NCBI GenBank assembly: GCA_021776195.1
Contig: JAJFGK010000052.1
Span: 1 to 42,889 of the forward strand
DNA length: 42,889 nucleotides
Direction: 5' to 3'
DNA from: Kiloniellaceae bacterium
Lineage (GTDB): Bacteria > Pseudomonadota > Alphaproteobacteria > Kiloniellales > Kiloniellaceae
The notes beneath the pieces are model-generated. The model was not told where the DNA came from and ran no database searches. It worked only from the letters and a program-made list of their open reading frames with translations. This document shows positions 9,624 through 19,194 of the stretch, in pieces. The translations under genes were made by a program, and so were the position numbers. How positions within the stretch are numbered: position 1 is the first letter of the stretch; the number at the start of each line of letters is the position of its first letter.

Positions 9624-10541
9624 ATGGCCGTCTATGAGGTCCCGCCCGGCTATCGCATCGCCCTGTTCGCCACCATGCCGCGGTCGGGGACCTGGTACTC
9701 GCACTATTTCGTCGAGTTCCTCGATCTCTTCCTGACCGGACGCCAGGAGGTGCGGACCCGCCTCGACCTGCTGCTCTACGAGGGGCTGAAGCTGGGCAAG
9801 CTGCATACCCATTGCATCTGCCCGGGCTTTCTCGAGGCCTGCCGCGGAGAGGACCGCGACCTTTGGGAGGACCTGCGCTTCTACACGCCGGGTTTCGACT
9901 ATGGCACCGCGACCTTCATTGCCGGCAATCTGGCGGTCTTCTCGCCGCTGCTCAGCGCCAACATCCGCATCGTCTACCTCTATCGCAACCCGCTGGACCA
10001 GATGGTTTCCTTCTATCGCCATATCCAGGACCACCGGCAGGACAGCACCCGCAGCTTCATTGACGCGGAGGGCCGGGAAATCGCCTTTCGCGACCTCGGC
10101 CACTTCGTCCGCGCCGGCGCGCTGGAAGGCTATATCAAGCAGTACCAGACCTACGATTTCATGCGCCGGCGCGGCACGCCGCAGGTCCTGATGCTGCCCT
10201 ACGAAGACCTGGTGGAACGCCCGGACGCGGCCTTCCGGCGCATTCTCGGCCACCTCGATCTGCCGCCGATCGGGGGCGATCTCGAAGGTGCCTTCGGCAA
10301 GACCCTGAATGCGACCAAGCCGGAGAGTCTCAGGAACCTGGAGCGCGCCATGGGCAGTTCCTTGGGCCGGGACCAGCGCGACGCCGGGGAAAGCCATCTG
10401 CGCGGCGGCCAGATCGGAAAGTGGCGGGGGCCGTTGAGCGACGACGACGTCGCTTACGTCGAGGAACGGCTCGAGTCCGCGGGTCTGAGCCTTGCCGGGT
10501 TCGTCCTGGATCCGGATCGACCCCGGGGACAAGCAGATTGA
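9624..10541 (+). CDS. Sulfotransferase family protein
   Basis: The 305-residue cytosolic protein has the two PAPS-binding signatures of sulfotransferases. The N-terminal 5'-phosphosulfate loop reads PRSGTWYSHYF (about residues 20-30, replacing the usual PKSGTTW), and the 3'-phosphate motif reads RIVYLYRNPLDQMVSFYRH (about 115-133). Downstream LMLPYEDLVERPD also matches family members. The predicted activity is transfer of sulfate from PAPS to a hydroxyl or amine; the acceptor is unknown. The ATG lies 26 bases after the adhesin stop with only a weak ribosome-binding site, so the gene may be read on the adhesin transcript. Modification of a surface glycan or of the adhesin itself would fit the context but is inference. 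Confidence 0.82.
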   Translation: MAVYEVPPGYRIALFATMPRSGTWYSHYFVEFLDLFLTGRQEVRTRLDLLLYEGLKLGKLHTHCICPGFLEACRGEDRDLWEDLRFYTPGFDYGTATFIAGNLAVFSPLLSANIRIVYLYRNPLDQMVSFYRHIQDHRQDSTRSFIDAEGREIAFRDLGHFVRAGALEGYIKQYQTYDFMRRRGTPQVLMLPYEDLVERPDAAFRRILGHLDLPPIGGDLEGAFGKTLNATKPESLRNLERAMGSSLGRDQRDAGESHLRGGQIGKWRGPLSDDDVAYVEERLESAGLSLAGFVLDPDRPRGQAD

Positions 10542-10646
10542 CCCTTGCCGGGCCGCGACCCTCCAAAGCGAGGGGCATGCAAGTCTTGGCCAGGGCCCGG
10601 CACGAACGTTATGTTGTGGCGATAGGCGGGGGGCGCGACCGAAGGA

Positions 10647-12902
10647 ATGGCGATCGGAACGAAAAACCGTAAGGGACTGCCCGTTCAGTGGGCCTGGAGA
10701 TTTTGGGGGCATGTCGGATTCGGCCGGTGGGTCGCCATGACATTGCTCTTGCTGCTTGCCGGCGTGCGCGTCTGGGATCCCTTTCCGGTCGAGGTTGTGC
10801 GGTTGAAGATCTTCGATCTCTACCAACAGGCACAGCCGCGCGTTCCCGGGGTGCGCCCGGTGGCGATCGTCGATATCGACGAAGAAAGCCTCAGCCAGAT
10901 CGGTCAGTGGCCGTGGCCGCGCACCATCGTCGCCAAGCTGGTCCAGCAACTCCTTGCCATGGGCGCGGTGGGCATCGGCTTCGACGTGGTTTTCCCGGAA
11001 CCCGACCGCATGTCGCCGGCGCACTATGCGGACAGCCTGCCGGAGGCGTCGGCCGCGCTGCGCCGCGAACTGGGTTTGCTTCCCAGCAACGACGAGGTTT
11101 TTGCGCGTGTCCTCGAGGTCTCGCCCGTTGTCCTGGGCCAGTCCGGCTACTTTCGCGAGGTCGACCGCGACCAAGGGCCGCCGCGCGAAATTCCGGTGAT
11201 GCGCCTGGGTCCGACCCCCGATCATCATTTTCCGCGCTTCACCCATCTGGTCCGCAACATCAAAACCCTGGAAGACGCCGCCCGCGGCGTCGCCTTTTTC
11301 AATCTGCTGCCCGAGCGCGACGGGATTGTGCGGCGCGTGCCCCTGGTCATCGCGGTGGAGGGCGTCGTGATCCCGGCGCTGCCGTTGGAGCTTCTGCGCG
11401 TTTTGGCCGGGCCGCAGACGCCGCTCCTGATCCGCAGCGACGAGGCGGGGATCAGCGGCATCGGCGCCGCCGGAATCGAGATACCGACGGACCGCTCGGG
11501 GCAGATCTGGGTGAACTTCGCCAAGGACGACGCCGGGCTGTACCTGTCCGCCGCCGATGTGCTTGAGGGCCGCGTCGGCCCGGAGCGGGTCAAGGGGCGA
11601 ATCGTCCTGATCGGCACGTCGGCCGCCGGTCTATTCGACATCAAGGCCACGCCGCTGGACCGCCAATTGCCAGGCGTGGCGGTCCACGCGCAGATCCTCG
11701 AGACCATCTTGACGCGCAGCTTTTTGGTCCGGCCCCACTACGCCCTGGGCGCCGAGGTCGCCCTGCTGGTCATGGTGGGCGCCTTTGTCATCGTTATTGT
11801 GCCGATTTTCGGTGCCGTGGCCGCGCTTTTGACCGGGGCCGGTCTGGCCGGCGGGCTGGTGGCCTTTTCCTGGTTCCTCTATTCGCGCTCGGGGCTGCTC
11901 ATCGATGTGACCTATCCCTCGCTCGGCGCGCTGGCCGCCTTCTCGGTCCTGGTCTTTGCCAACTACTTCCGCGAGGAAGCGCAGAAGCGCCAGGTGCGAA
12001 GTGCCTTCGGCCAGTACCTGTCGCCCGAGTTGGTCGATCAACTGGCCAAGGACACCAGCCAGTTGCGCCTGGGCGGCGAGTCGAAGGACATGACGCTGGT
12101 GTTCTGCGACGTTCGCGATTTCACAACCATCTCCGAAGACTACCGGGACGACCCCGTGGGGCTGACCAGTCTAACCAACCGTCTGCTGACTCCGCTGTCC
12201 GATGCGATCCTGGATCAGCACGGCACCATCGACAAGTACATGGGCGATGCGGTCATGGCCTTCTGGAACGCGCCTTTGAACGACCCCGAGCACGCGCTGC
12301 ACGCCTGTAAGGCGGCCCTGGCCATGCGTGGCGCGCTGCAGGACTTGAACGAGGTGATGGCCGAGGAGGCCGGTCGCGAACCGCAAGACGTCCAAGGGCT
12401 GCGTATCGGGATCGGCATCAACAGTGGGACCTGTGTGGTCGGCAACCTCGGAACCGACAAGCGCTTCGACTATTCTGTTCTCGGTGACAGCGTGAACCTG
12501 GCGTCACGGCTCGAGGGGCTGTCCAAGACTTACGGCGTCGATATCGTGATCGGGGAGACGACGGCCCGCCAGGTCGAGGAGACCATGGCACTTCTGGAAC
12601 TGGATCTGGTCCAGGTCAAGGGCAAGCAGCAAGCGGTTCGGATATTCGCTCTGATCGGCGAGCAGGATGTCAAGCACGAGCACGGCTATGAAAGGCTGTC
12701 GGAGATGGTTGGCCGGTTCCTGGCGGCCTATCGGTCTCAGGACTGGGCGCAAGCAAGTGCGCTTCTCGATGACATGGCCGGGCCGGCAAAAAGGTATGGA
12801 CTGATGCCCCTGGTCGAACTCTACGACAGGCGCATCGAGTCCATGATGGCGAACCCGCCCGGCCCGGACTGGAGCGGCGTCTTTTCCGCCACGAGCAAGT
12901 AG
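10647..12902 (+). CDS. CHASE2-domain class III adenylate cyclase, membrane bound
   Basis: The 751-residue protein has an N-terminal membrane segment (about 30-45), an extracytoplasmic CHASE2 sensor (about 50-350, with the typical VAIVDIDEESL and GQWPWPR), three closely spaced membrane helices (about 365-445) and a class III cyclase domain (about 480-680). The cyclase has the first metal-binding Asp in VFCDVRDFT, the second in DKYMGDAVMAFW, and the GDSVNLASRLE segment, so it looks catalytically competent. The predicted role is ATP to cAMP in response to an unknown external or membrane signal. The start is an ATG with GAAGGA directly against it, an unusually short spacing; an in-frame ATG at 10737, just before the first membrane helix, is the alternative. 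No effector gene is adjacent, but a CRP-like site occurs at 41059-41074. Confidence 0.88.
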   Translation: MAIGTKNRKGLPVQWAWRFWGHVGFGRWVAMTLLLLLAGVRVWDPFPVEVVRLKIFDLYQQAQPRVPGVRPVAIVDIDEESLSQIGQWPWPRTIVAKLVQQLLAMGAVGIGFDVVFPEPDRMSPAHYADSLPEASAALRRELGLLPSNDEVFARVLEVSPVVLGQSGYFREVDRDQGPPREIPVMRLGPTPDHHFPRFTHLVRNIKTLEDAARGVAFFNLLPERDGIVRRVPLVIAVEGVVIPALPLELLRVLAGPQTPLLIRSDEAGISGIGAAGIEIPTDRSGQIWVNFAKDDAGLYLSAADVLEGRVGPERVKGRIVLIGTSAAGLFDIKATPLDRQLPGVAVHAQILETILTRSFLVRPHYALGAEVALLVMVGAFVIVIVPIFGAVAALLTGAGLAGGLVAFSWFLYSRSGLLIDVTYPSLGALAAFSVLVFANYFREEAQKRQVRSAFGQYLSPELVDQLAKDTSQLRLGGESKDMTLVFCDVRDFTTISEDYRDDPVGLTSLTNRLLTPLSDAILDQHGTIDKYMGDAVMAFWNAPLNDPEHALHACKAALAMRGALQDLNEVMAEEAGREPQDVQGLRIGIGINSGTCVVGNLGTDKRFDYSVLGDSVNLASRLEGLSKTYGVDIVIGETTARQVEETMALLELDLVQVKGKQQAVRIFALIGEQDVKHEHGYERLSEMVGRFLAAYRSQDWAQASALLDDMAGPAKRYGLMPLVELYDRRIESMMANPPGPDWSGVFSATSK

Positions 12903-12958
12903 ACCCCGGCGTCGCCCGGTCTTTCACAGGGCGGCCCTTTCAAGTCTCGCGGGCAGGC

Positions 12959-15900
12959 TCACTGTGCGGCATCGGCAATATCCCCTTGCCCACAAGGCGC
13001 GCTGGCACCGGCCTGGGGCAGCAGGCGTTGGACCAACGCGAGCAGCCCGGCGTTGTCGACCGGCTTGAACAGGAAGTCGTCGGCGCCCGCGGCGAGGCTC
13101 TTTTCGCGTCCATCGCCCTCGACCTTGGCGGTCAGGGCAATGATTGGCACCGCGGCGAAACGGTCCTGGCGGCGGATTTCCTGGGCACAGGTCAGGCCAT
13201 CCATCACCGGCATCATCACATCCAGGATCATCAGGTCGAACCCCGAATCCTTCGCCAAGAGGTCCAGGGCCTCCTGGCCGTTCCGGGCGATCTGGGTTTC
13301 CAGGCCGTGGGATTCCAAGAGGGCGCTCAGCGCGAAGATGGTCGGCAGGTCATCGTCGGCCAGAAGAATGCGGTGGCCGGCGAGCCCGGCAAGGTCGCCG
13401 TCGGTCTGCGTGGCCTTGGCAGCGGGATTGGCGACGGGGAAGGGGACAGAGGTAGCGCCAGCGCCGGCGGTCACGGAGGCGCGGGGCGCCGGCACAGGGC
13501 GCGGCCGGGGCGTGGCGTTGGCGAGGCTTGCGATGGCCGCGGCCAGTTCGGCTTCGTTGGCAATCTGAAGAATTTGCGGCGAGTCCGAGCCGGTCCCGGT
13601 TTTCGCGGCCTCTGCGGAAGGGGCCGCGCCGCCGAGAACGACGAGAGGCGGTAGATCGAGGTCCAGGTCGGAGACCAGTCTCACAAGCAGATCGCCGGCC
13701 TCCGTACCGTCGTCGCCCTGGACGCCGACGACCGTGTCATAGGTTCGCTCGGTCAGCCGTCGGCTGGCGCTGCCAAAGTCGTCGGCGATGTCGACGTCGG
13801 TTTGTCCAAGGCCGGCGAGCGCTGCCAGCAGTTCGGCGCGTTCGCTGGCGGCCTCGGCGACCAGGAGGATGGCCATCGGACGCGGTGCCGCCGGAATGCC
13901 GTCGGCGGCTGCCCCCATGGCGTGGGCCGCCTCGGCCGCCACGGCGGCTGTCGGGGGTCGCGGCTTCGAACCGTCGGGCGTCGCTGCCACCAGGCCGCTG
14001 CCGTTCAGGGCGGCCGCGGCCCCGATACAGCCGGGCAGCCTCAGCGAAAAAGTCGTGCCGCTGCCCTGTTCGCTCTCGACGGTCAGGGTCCCGCCGAGCA
14101 GCTGGGCCAGATTTCGTGAGATCGACAGTCCCAGACCGGTGCCGCCGTAGCCGCGGTTGATTGTGCCGTCGACCTGTTGGAAAACCTCGAATATGCCTGC
14201 TTGATCTTCCTTCTTGATGCCGATGCCGGTGTCGCTGACCTTGAATTCGATACCCTTTGCACCGTCCGCCGCGGCCATGGCCGTGACCGCGACTTTGATC
14301 TCGCCTTGGGTGCAGAACTTGACGGCGTTGGACAGCAGATTGGCGACGATCTGTTTGATCCGTACCTTGTCGGACTCGATGACCTCCGGCACGTCACTGG
14401 CGATCTCGAAGATGAGTTCGAGATCCTCCTTGTCCTCCAGGAAGGGGCGGTAGCGATTGTCCAGGTGGTCGGTCAGGTCATGCAGTCTGAACGGCTCGAT
14501 GGTGACGTCGAGCTTGCCCGCCTCAACTTTCGACAGATCGAGAATGTCATCGATCAGCCGCAGCAGGTCGTTGCCCGAGGTGTTGATGGTTTTGGCAAAG
14601 CTGACCTCCTGGTCGGACAGGTGGCCGCTGTCGTTCGATTGCAACAGATTGGAGAGGATCAAGAGGCTGTTGAGTGGACTGCGAAGCTCGTGGGACATGT
14701 TGGCCAGGAATTCGGACTTGTATTTGTTGCTCTGTTCCAGCTCGCGCGCCTTTGCCTCGAGGTCTTTTTGGGTATGTTCCAAGGCTTCGTTCTGTTGGCG
14801 CACCTCCTGCTGTCGTTGGGTCAAGAGGTCGGTCTGGGCCTGAAGCTCATGGTTGGACCGGTGCAGTTCCAACTGATTGCCCTGCAGCTCCTTGGCCTGC
14901 AGCTCGCTCCGGCCCAGAACTTCCTGCATCCGCGCGCGCGATTCGGCGGTGTTGACCGCCACGGCCAAAATCGGCATGGCCGCCTCGAGAAACTCGATCT
15001 GCAGACCGTCGAACGCCTCCGTCGAGGTGAACTCGACGGCCCCCCGCACATCGTTTTCGTAAATGAAAGGGGCGATCGCCACGCCCTTGATGACAGTCTG
15101 AGCAAAGCCTGACTGCTTGATCATGTGCCATTCGTCGGCCTCGAGGAGCCTCGAAATGACTTTTCGTTCGAGCGCGGCCTGGCCGACCAAACCGGTCCCG
15201 AAGGCGATTCTTGACTGTGACAGCGCGTCCTCGGTCCCGCTGCCGGGCGCGACACCGAAGTCGGCGGCGACCTTTAGATGACTCGCACCCTCTTCGTCGG
15301 TCTCGGTCAGGTAGATCAGGCCTGCCTTTGCCTTGATGTGGTTGCAGATCGTATCGATCGCGTTCTTGGCCAGCGAATTGAGATCCTGTTCGCCCCGCAT
15401 TTTCTCGTTCAGGATCGCCAGACCGGTCTTGAGCCAGTCCTGGCGGCGGTTCGATTGCGTCGCCGCGGACAGATTGGCCGAGGCCGAGACCAAGGCGCTG
15501 TTGACCTTCTCGAAATCGCCGCGATAGCTTGCCTGGGTGGCGACTTCCATCTTACCCTCGGCGATGTCGTTGGCGACACGCACAATATCGGCGATGACCT
15601 CTCGCAGGTCGCGTAGCGCCGTCGACAGAGATGTCTTGATGTTCTGAAAACCGCCACGGTAGTCTGCCGTCGGCTCCACCGACAGGTTGCCCTGGGCCAG
15701 GCCTCCGGCCACGTGGACGATGTCGCCGACCAGGGCGCGGAAATAGACGATCAACGACGAATAGGCTTCGCCAATCTTGGCCAGCTCGTCTCGGCCCTGG
15801 GCGATACTGGCCAGTTCGGCGTGGATCTGCCGGTCGTCCAGCTCCGCCATGCGGCCGGCGGCGAGGTGATCGGCGACCTTGGTCAACAAACCGAGCGGCC

Positions 15901-16924
15901 GGGTGATACTGCGCGACACCAGAAAGCCAAGCACCAGACCAATGGCGGCGCCGAAGACGATGGTGAGCAACAGCAGCCGGTTGGTGTCGCTGGTCAAGAG
16001 ATCTGTCGCCCTATTGGCCTCCTCGAAGTCCTTCCCCACGCTGTCGGACATTTTCGACGCCGTGATACGAATGGTCGGACCGATAACGTTCAGATACTCG
16101 GCGAAAATAGCGTTCTGGGTTTTATAGCCGACCCGCAGGTCGCCGAAGGTGTCCCGGTGCTCGGTGATCAGCACCTCGATACCCGTGACTTGGGCACGCA
16201 GGCCGGCGTTTCCAGGCAGCTCCATGAGCGTCCGCAGTCCGGTCAGCGCCGCCGCATAGTCGCGCTCCGCGGCCTTGGCCCAGTGCGGATTGCCGACTTC
16301 GAGGAACTTGAAAACGTTCAGGCGTGCCGACAAGACCGAACGTCGCGCCTCGGCGACGACATCGGTTGCGGGCAGGTCTCCCCTCCGCGCCATGATCTCC
16401 TTCAAATCGGAGAGGCCCTGCTCGGCCCTCGGACCGAGAACGTTCAAGGAGTTCTCGACCTCTTCTTGCCGCTCGAGAATGATGGAAACGATCTGGTCGA
16501 ACTGTCGACCGTACTCCAGCAAGCCGGATTTGATCTGTGCCAGCATCTGGACCCGGTTGGGACTGGTGATCTTCTGTGTGGCGACACTGAGCAGATCCTC
16601 GAACTCGCTGTACTCTTTTCGGTACCTCTCGAGCGTCGCGGGCGAGGGGCGCCACAGGTAACGATTGGCGTAAAAGCGGGTGAGCAGGATCTTCGAGACC
16701 ATGCCATCCGCGAGGTGCTGATCCTTGGCGAAGTTATCCGCCAGGTTGTTCACCGTGGTGTCGATCGCGCCAAGGCGCGAAATGGCAAGCAGTCCCACGA
16801 AGGTCATGAGGACAAGCCCGATCATGACGGATCCGAGGACCCGCGCCCGCACCGAAAAACTGCTGAGGCCGGTGAAGGCGGCGGTTCCTGCCGACGGTTT
16901 TCTATTGGAATCCGTTGGTTGCAT
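12959..16924 (-). CDS. Large hybrid sensor histidine kinase (TM-HAMP-HAMP-GAF-HisKA-HATPase-REC-REC)
   Basis: The 1321-residue protein has a first membrane helix (about 28-50), a helical periplasmic sensor region, a second helix (about 315-338) and a canonical HAMP domain. A second HAMP-like helical segment (GGLAQGNLSVEP, NDIAEGKMEV), a GAF domain (about 535-690) and a coiled coil follow. HisKA has MSHELRSPLN (His near 744), and HATPase has NLLSNAVKF, DTGIGI and GGTGLGLSIS. Two receiver-like domains end the protein. The first (about 1015-1100) has lost the phospho-acceptor Asp (DTVVGVQGDD); the last (about 1180-1310) is intact, with LADDD, LMILDVMMP and the LTAK lysine. The start is fixed by the ATG that overlaps the upstream stop by one base (TAATG), with GGAAAG upstream; reading further upstream enters the neighbouring gene. 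The kinase probably signals with that neighbour, a cyclic-di-GMP protein carrying its own receiver. Confidence 0.9.
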   Translation of the reverse strand: MQPTDSNRKPSAGTAAFTGLSSFSVRARVLGSVMIGLVLMTFVGLLAISRLGAIDTTVNNLADNFAKDQHLADGMVSKILLTRFYANRYLWRPSPATLERYRKEYSEFEDLLSVATQKITSPNRVQMLAQIKSGLLEYGRQFDQIVSIILERQEEVENSLNVLGPRAEQGLSDLKEIMARRGDLPATDVVAEARRSVLSARLNVFKFLEVGNPHWAKAAERDYAAALTGLRTLMELPGNAGLRAQVTGIEVLITEHRDTFGDLRVGYKTQNAIFAEYLNVIGPTIRITASKMSDSVGKDFEEANRATDLLTSDTNRLLLLTIVFGAAIGLVLGFLVSRSITRPLGLLTKVADHLAAGRMAELDDRQIHAELASIAQGRDELAKIGEAYSSLIVYFRALVGDIVHVAGGLAQGNLSVEPTADYRGGFQNIKTSLSTALRDLREVIADIVRVANDIAEGKMEVATQASYRGDFEKVNSALVSASANLSAATQSNRRQDWLKTGLAILNEKMRGEQDLNSLAKNAIDTICNHIKAKAGLIYLTETDEEGASHLKVAADFGVAPGSGTEDALSQSRIAFGTGLVGQAALERKVISRLLEADEWHMIKQSGFAQTVIKGVAIAPFIYENDVRGAVEFTSTEAFDGLQIEFLEAAMPILAVAVNTAESRARMQEVLGRSELQAKELQGNQLELHRSNHELQAQTDLLTQRQQEVRQQNEALEHTQKDLEAKARELEQSNKYKSEFLANMSHELRSPLNSLLILSNLLQSNDSGHLSDQEVSFAKTINTSGNDLLRLIDDILDLSKVEAGKLDVTIEPFRLHDLTDHLDNRYRPFLEDKEDLELIFEIASDVPEVIESDKVRIKQIVANLLSNAVKFCTQGEIKVAVTAMAAADGAKGIEFKVSDTGIGIKKEDQAGIFEVFQQVDGTINRGYGGTGLGLSISRNLAQLLGGTLTVESEQGSGTTFSLRLPGCIGAAAALNGSGLVAATPDGSKPRPPTAAVAAEAAHAMGAAADGIPAAPRPMAILLVAEAASERAELLAALAGLGQTDVDIADDFGSASRRLTERTYDTVVGVQGDDGTEAGDLLVRLVSDLDLDLPPLVVLGGAAPSAEAAKTGTGSDSPQILQIANEAELAAAIASLANATPRPRPVPAPRASVTAGAGATSVPFPVANPAAKATQTDGDLAGLAGHRILLADDDLPTIFALSALLESHGLETQIARNGQEALDLLAKDSGFDLMILDVMMPVMDGLTCAQEIRRQDRFAAVPIIALTAKVEGDGREKSLAAGADDFLFKPVDNAGLLALVQRLLPQAGASAPCGQGDIADAAQ

Positions 16925-19194
16925 TAGGTCGTTCTTTCCGCCTCGAGGACGGCGATTTCGGCATTCCGCTCCGCCAGCGCCTCGGCTGCTGGCTTGGGGT
17001 GGTCGAAGGTGGTGAACAGCGGGCCGGCCGCATTGCCCGGGACCGGTTTGGAGAAGTAGTAGCCCTGGAGGCGGTCTACGCCATGGGTGCGCAGGAACTC
17101 CAGTTGCTCGAGGGTCTCGACGCCTTCGGCGGTAACGTCGAGCTGCATGGCGTGGGCCATATTGATGGTCGCCAGCACGATTGCCTGGTCGCTCTGACTT
17201 TCCATCAGGTTGCTGACGAAGGACCGGTCGATCTTCAGACCGTTGATCGGCAGACGGCTCAGACGGCTGAGGGAGCTGTAGCCAGTCCCGAAGTCGTCGA
17301 GCTCGATCGTGATGCCTTTGTCGCGCAGGGTGTCGAGGATGGAGACCGCCTGGTCGGGATCGGCCAGCAGCGATGTTTCGGTCACCTCGATCTGTACATT
17401 CGTAACCGGCAGTCCGGTTTCCGCGAGGGTCTGGTCCAAGGTTTCGACGAGGTTGCCGCGGACCAACTGCTGCACGGAAATGTTGATCGCCACACGTTGG
17501 TGCGGTTGCAGGAGGCCGGCATCCAGCCACGTTTTCGCCTGCGCGAAAGCCGTGTGCATCAGGTGCTTGCCGAGTGGAATGATGAAGTTGGTTTCTTCGG
17601 CTATCGTGATGAACTCATCGGGTGGGACGAAGCCGCGCTGCAGGTGCTTCCATCGGGCGAGGGCTTCGAAGGACGTCAATTCGCCGCTGCACGCGTCGAC
17701 CATGGGTTGGTAGAAGCAGCTGAACTCGTGGGGCAGGCCCTTGGTCATGTCGCGTTCGAACTGGGAGCGGTAGATCGCGCGCTCCTGCATTTCCGCGGTG
17801 AAGAAGTGATAGGCGTTTCGGCCGTTGCGTTTCGCCTCGTACATCGCGATGTCGGCGGCCTTCAGCAGGCCGAGGGCGTCGCGCCCATTGTTTGGATAGA
17901 CGGCGATGCCGATGCTCGCGCCGACCGACAAGGTCTGGCCCTCGATGAGGAAGGGCCGCGCCAGGGAGTCGATGATTTTCTCCGCGATCCTGGCGGCGTG
18001 GACCGGCTGACCGATGCCATCCAATGTGATGCCGAATTCGTCGCCGCCGAGCCGCGCCACGACGTCGTTGCCGCGCAGGCAAGCGGCCAGCCGTTGCGAC
18101 GCCTCGATCAGGACCTTGTCGCCAATGTCGTGGCCGTAATTGTCGTTGATGTGCTTGAACCGATCCAGGTCCAGCAACATGAAGGCCGGGTGTGCGGCGC
18201 CACGTTCGTGGCGTTTGATTGTCGCCTGCAGGCTTTCGGTCAGGAAGGTTCGGTTCGGGATGCCGGTCAAGGGATCTTCCGTGGCCAGCCGTAGGAGCTG
18301 TCTTCGCGCCTCCAGTTTCTCGCCGATGTCTTGAAAGATCAGCACGCCGCCTTCGTTGGACACGGCCTTGCCGCCGCTGTCCTCGCGCAGGGAAATGAAG
18401 GGCGCGTAAGAGTACTCGGTGGCCAGCAGGGTTCCGTTGCCGCGAAAGTAGGCGGCCTCGGTCGAGCGGAAGGCTTTCTTGCTATTGATCGCCTCGAAGA
18501 GTGCCTCGACCGTCTCGGCGGCCGTGCCTTGCGCGGCCTCCTCGCCACAGCCCACAAGGGTGTTGAGAGATGTCTGTGTCAGCGCGCCGGAGGAAAACTT
18601 CAGCATCCGCTCGGCGGCCGGGTTCGCGGATATGATCTCGCCTTCGGCATTCACCCCGAGGATGCCTTCCGATGCGTAGTCCAGGATCAATTTGTTGTGA
18701 CGACTCAATTGCTCCAGTTGAGCCAGCGACACTTGAAGCTGGTGACGCCGGGCTGCCAGCTCGAGGAAGACCCTGACCTTGCCAACGAGGGTCTCTGGCT
18801 TGATCGGCTTGCTGAGGTAATCGACGGCGCCGACCGCATATCCTCGGTCGATATACTTGTCGTCCGTGTGGATCGCGGTCAGGAAAATGACTGGAACGTC
18901 ACGTGTCTGCGGATGTTGGCGCAGTAGCTCGACGGTTTGGTAGCCGTCCAGACCGGGCATCTGAACGTCCATCAGGACCACGGCATAGTTGGCTCGCAGC
19001 ACCGATAGAAGGGACTCTTCGCCCGATGCCGCCTCATCGACGACAACACCGATCCGCTCGAGGATCTGGCGGGTGGCGAAGCGATTCTCCTTGCGGTCGT
19101 CGACGACCAAAACGCGAGGGGCGCCGTCCTCGAAGGTGTCGCAATCGAGGGCGGTCGGCAATTCCGGTGCGTCTGCCGTCTTTGTCGCTGACAT
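16924..19194 (-). CDS. Response regulator with PAS, GGDEF and EAL domains (cyclic-di-GMP turnover)
   Basis: The 756-residue protein has an N-terminal receiver (about 25-145, VVDDR and LMDVQMPG with the acceptor Asp near 75), a PAS domain (about 165-285), GGDEF and EAL. The diguanylate cyclase motif RLGGDEF (about 383-389) is intact and preceded by an RGND inhibitory site five residues upstream. The phosphodiesterase residues are also present: FEALARW, NISVQQL, EVTETSLL, DDFGTGYSS, KIDRSF and AEGVET. Both activities are therefore possible. The ATG at 19194 has GAGAG about 10 bases upstream and is preferred over an in-frame GTG at 19218. The gene is first in a two-gene minus-strand unit with the hybrid kinase, joined by TAATG, so phosphotransfer from that kinase to this receiver is a natural inference. 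Output is probably control of adhesion or motility. Confidence 0.92.
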   Translation of the reverse strand: MSATKTADAPELPTALDCDTFEDGAPRVLVVDDRKENRFATRQILERIGVVVDEAASGEESLLSVLRANYAVVLMDVQMPGLDGYQTVELLRQHPQTRDVPVIFLTAIHTDDKYIDRGYAVGAVDYLSKPIKPETLVGKVRVFLELAARRHQLQVSLAQLEQLSRHNKLILDYASEGILGVNAEGEIISANPAAERMLKFSSGALTQTSLNTLVGCGEEAAQGTAAETVEALFEAINSKKAFRSTEAAYFRGNGTLLATEYSYAPFISLREDSGGKAVSNEGGVLIFQDIGEKLEARRQLLRLATEDPLTGIPNRTFLTESLQATIKRHERGAAHPAFMLLDLDRFKHINDNYGHDIGDKVLIEASQRLAACLRGNDVVARLGGDEFGITLDGIGQPVHAARIAEKIIDSLARPFLIEGQTLSVGASIGIAVYPNNGRDALGLLKAADIAMYEAKRNGRNAYHFFTAEMQERAIYRSQFERDMTKGLPHEFSCFYQPMVDACSGELTSFEALARWKHLQRGFVPPDEFITIAEETNFIIPLGKHLMHTAFAQAKTWLDAGLLQPHQRVAINISVQQLVRGNLVETLDQTLAETGLPVTNVQIEVTETSLLADPDQAVSILDTLRDKGITIELDDFGTGYSSLSRLSRLPINGLKIDRSFVSNLMESQSDQAIVLATINMAHAMQLDVTAEGVETLEQLEFLRTHGVDRLQGYYFSKPVPGNAAGPLFTTFDHPKPAAEALAERNAEIAVLEAERTT

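Noticed and set aside
9411..11246. 611-codon minus-strand frame across the sulfotransferase and cyclase starts
   Set aside because: It overlaps three well-supported plus-strand genes and the translation lacks recognisable domains.
12903..12958. Terminator between the convergent adenylate cyclase and hybrid kinase genes
   Set aside because: Only short GC-rich complementary stretches are present, with no clear stem-loop and T-run.
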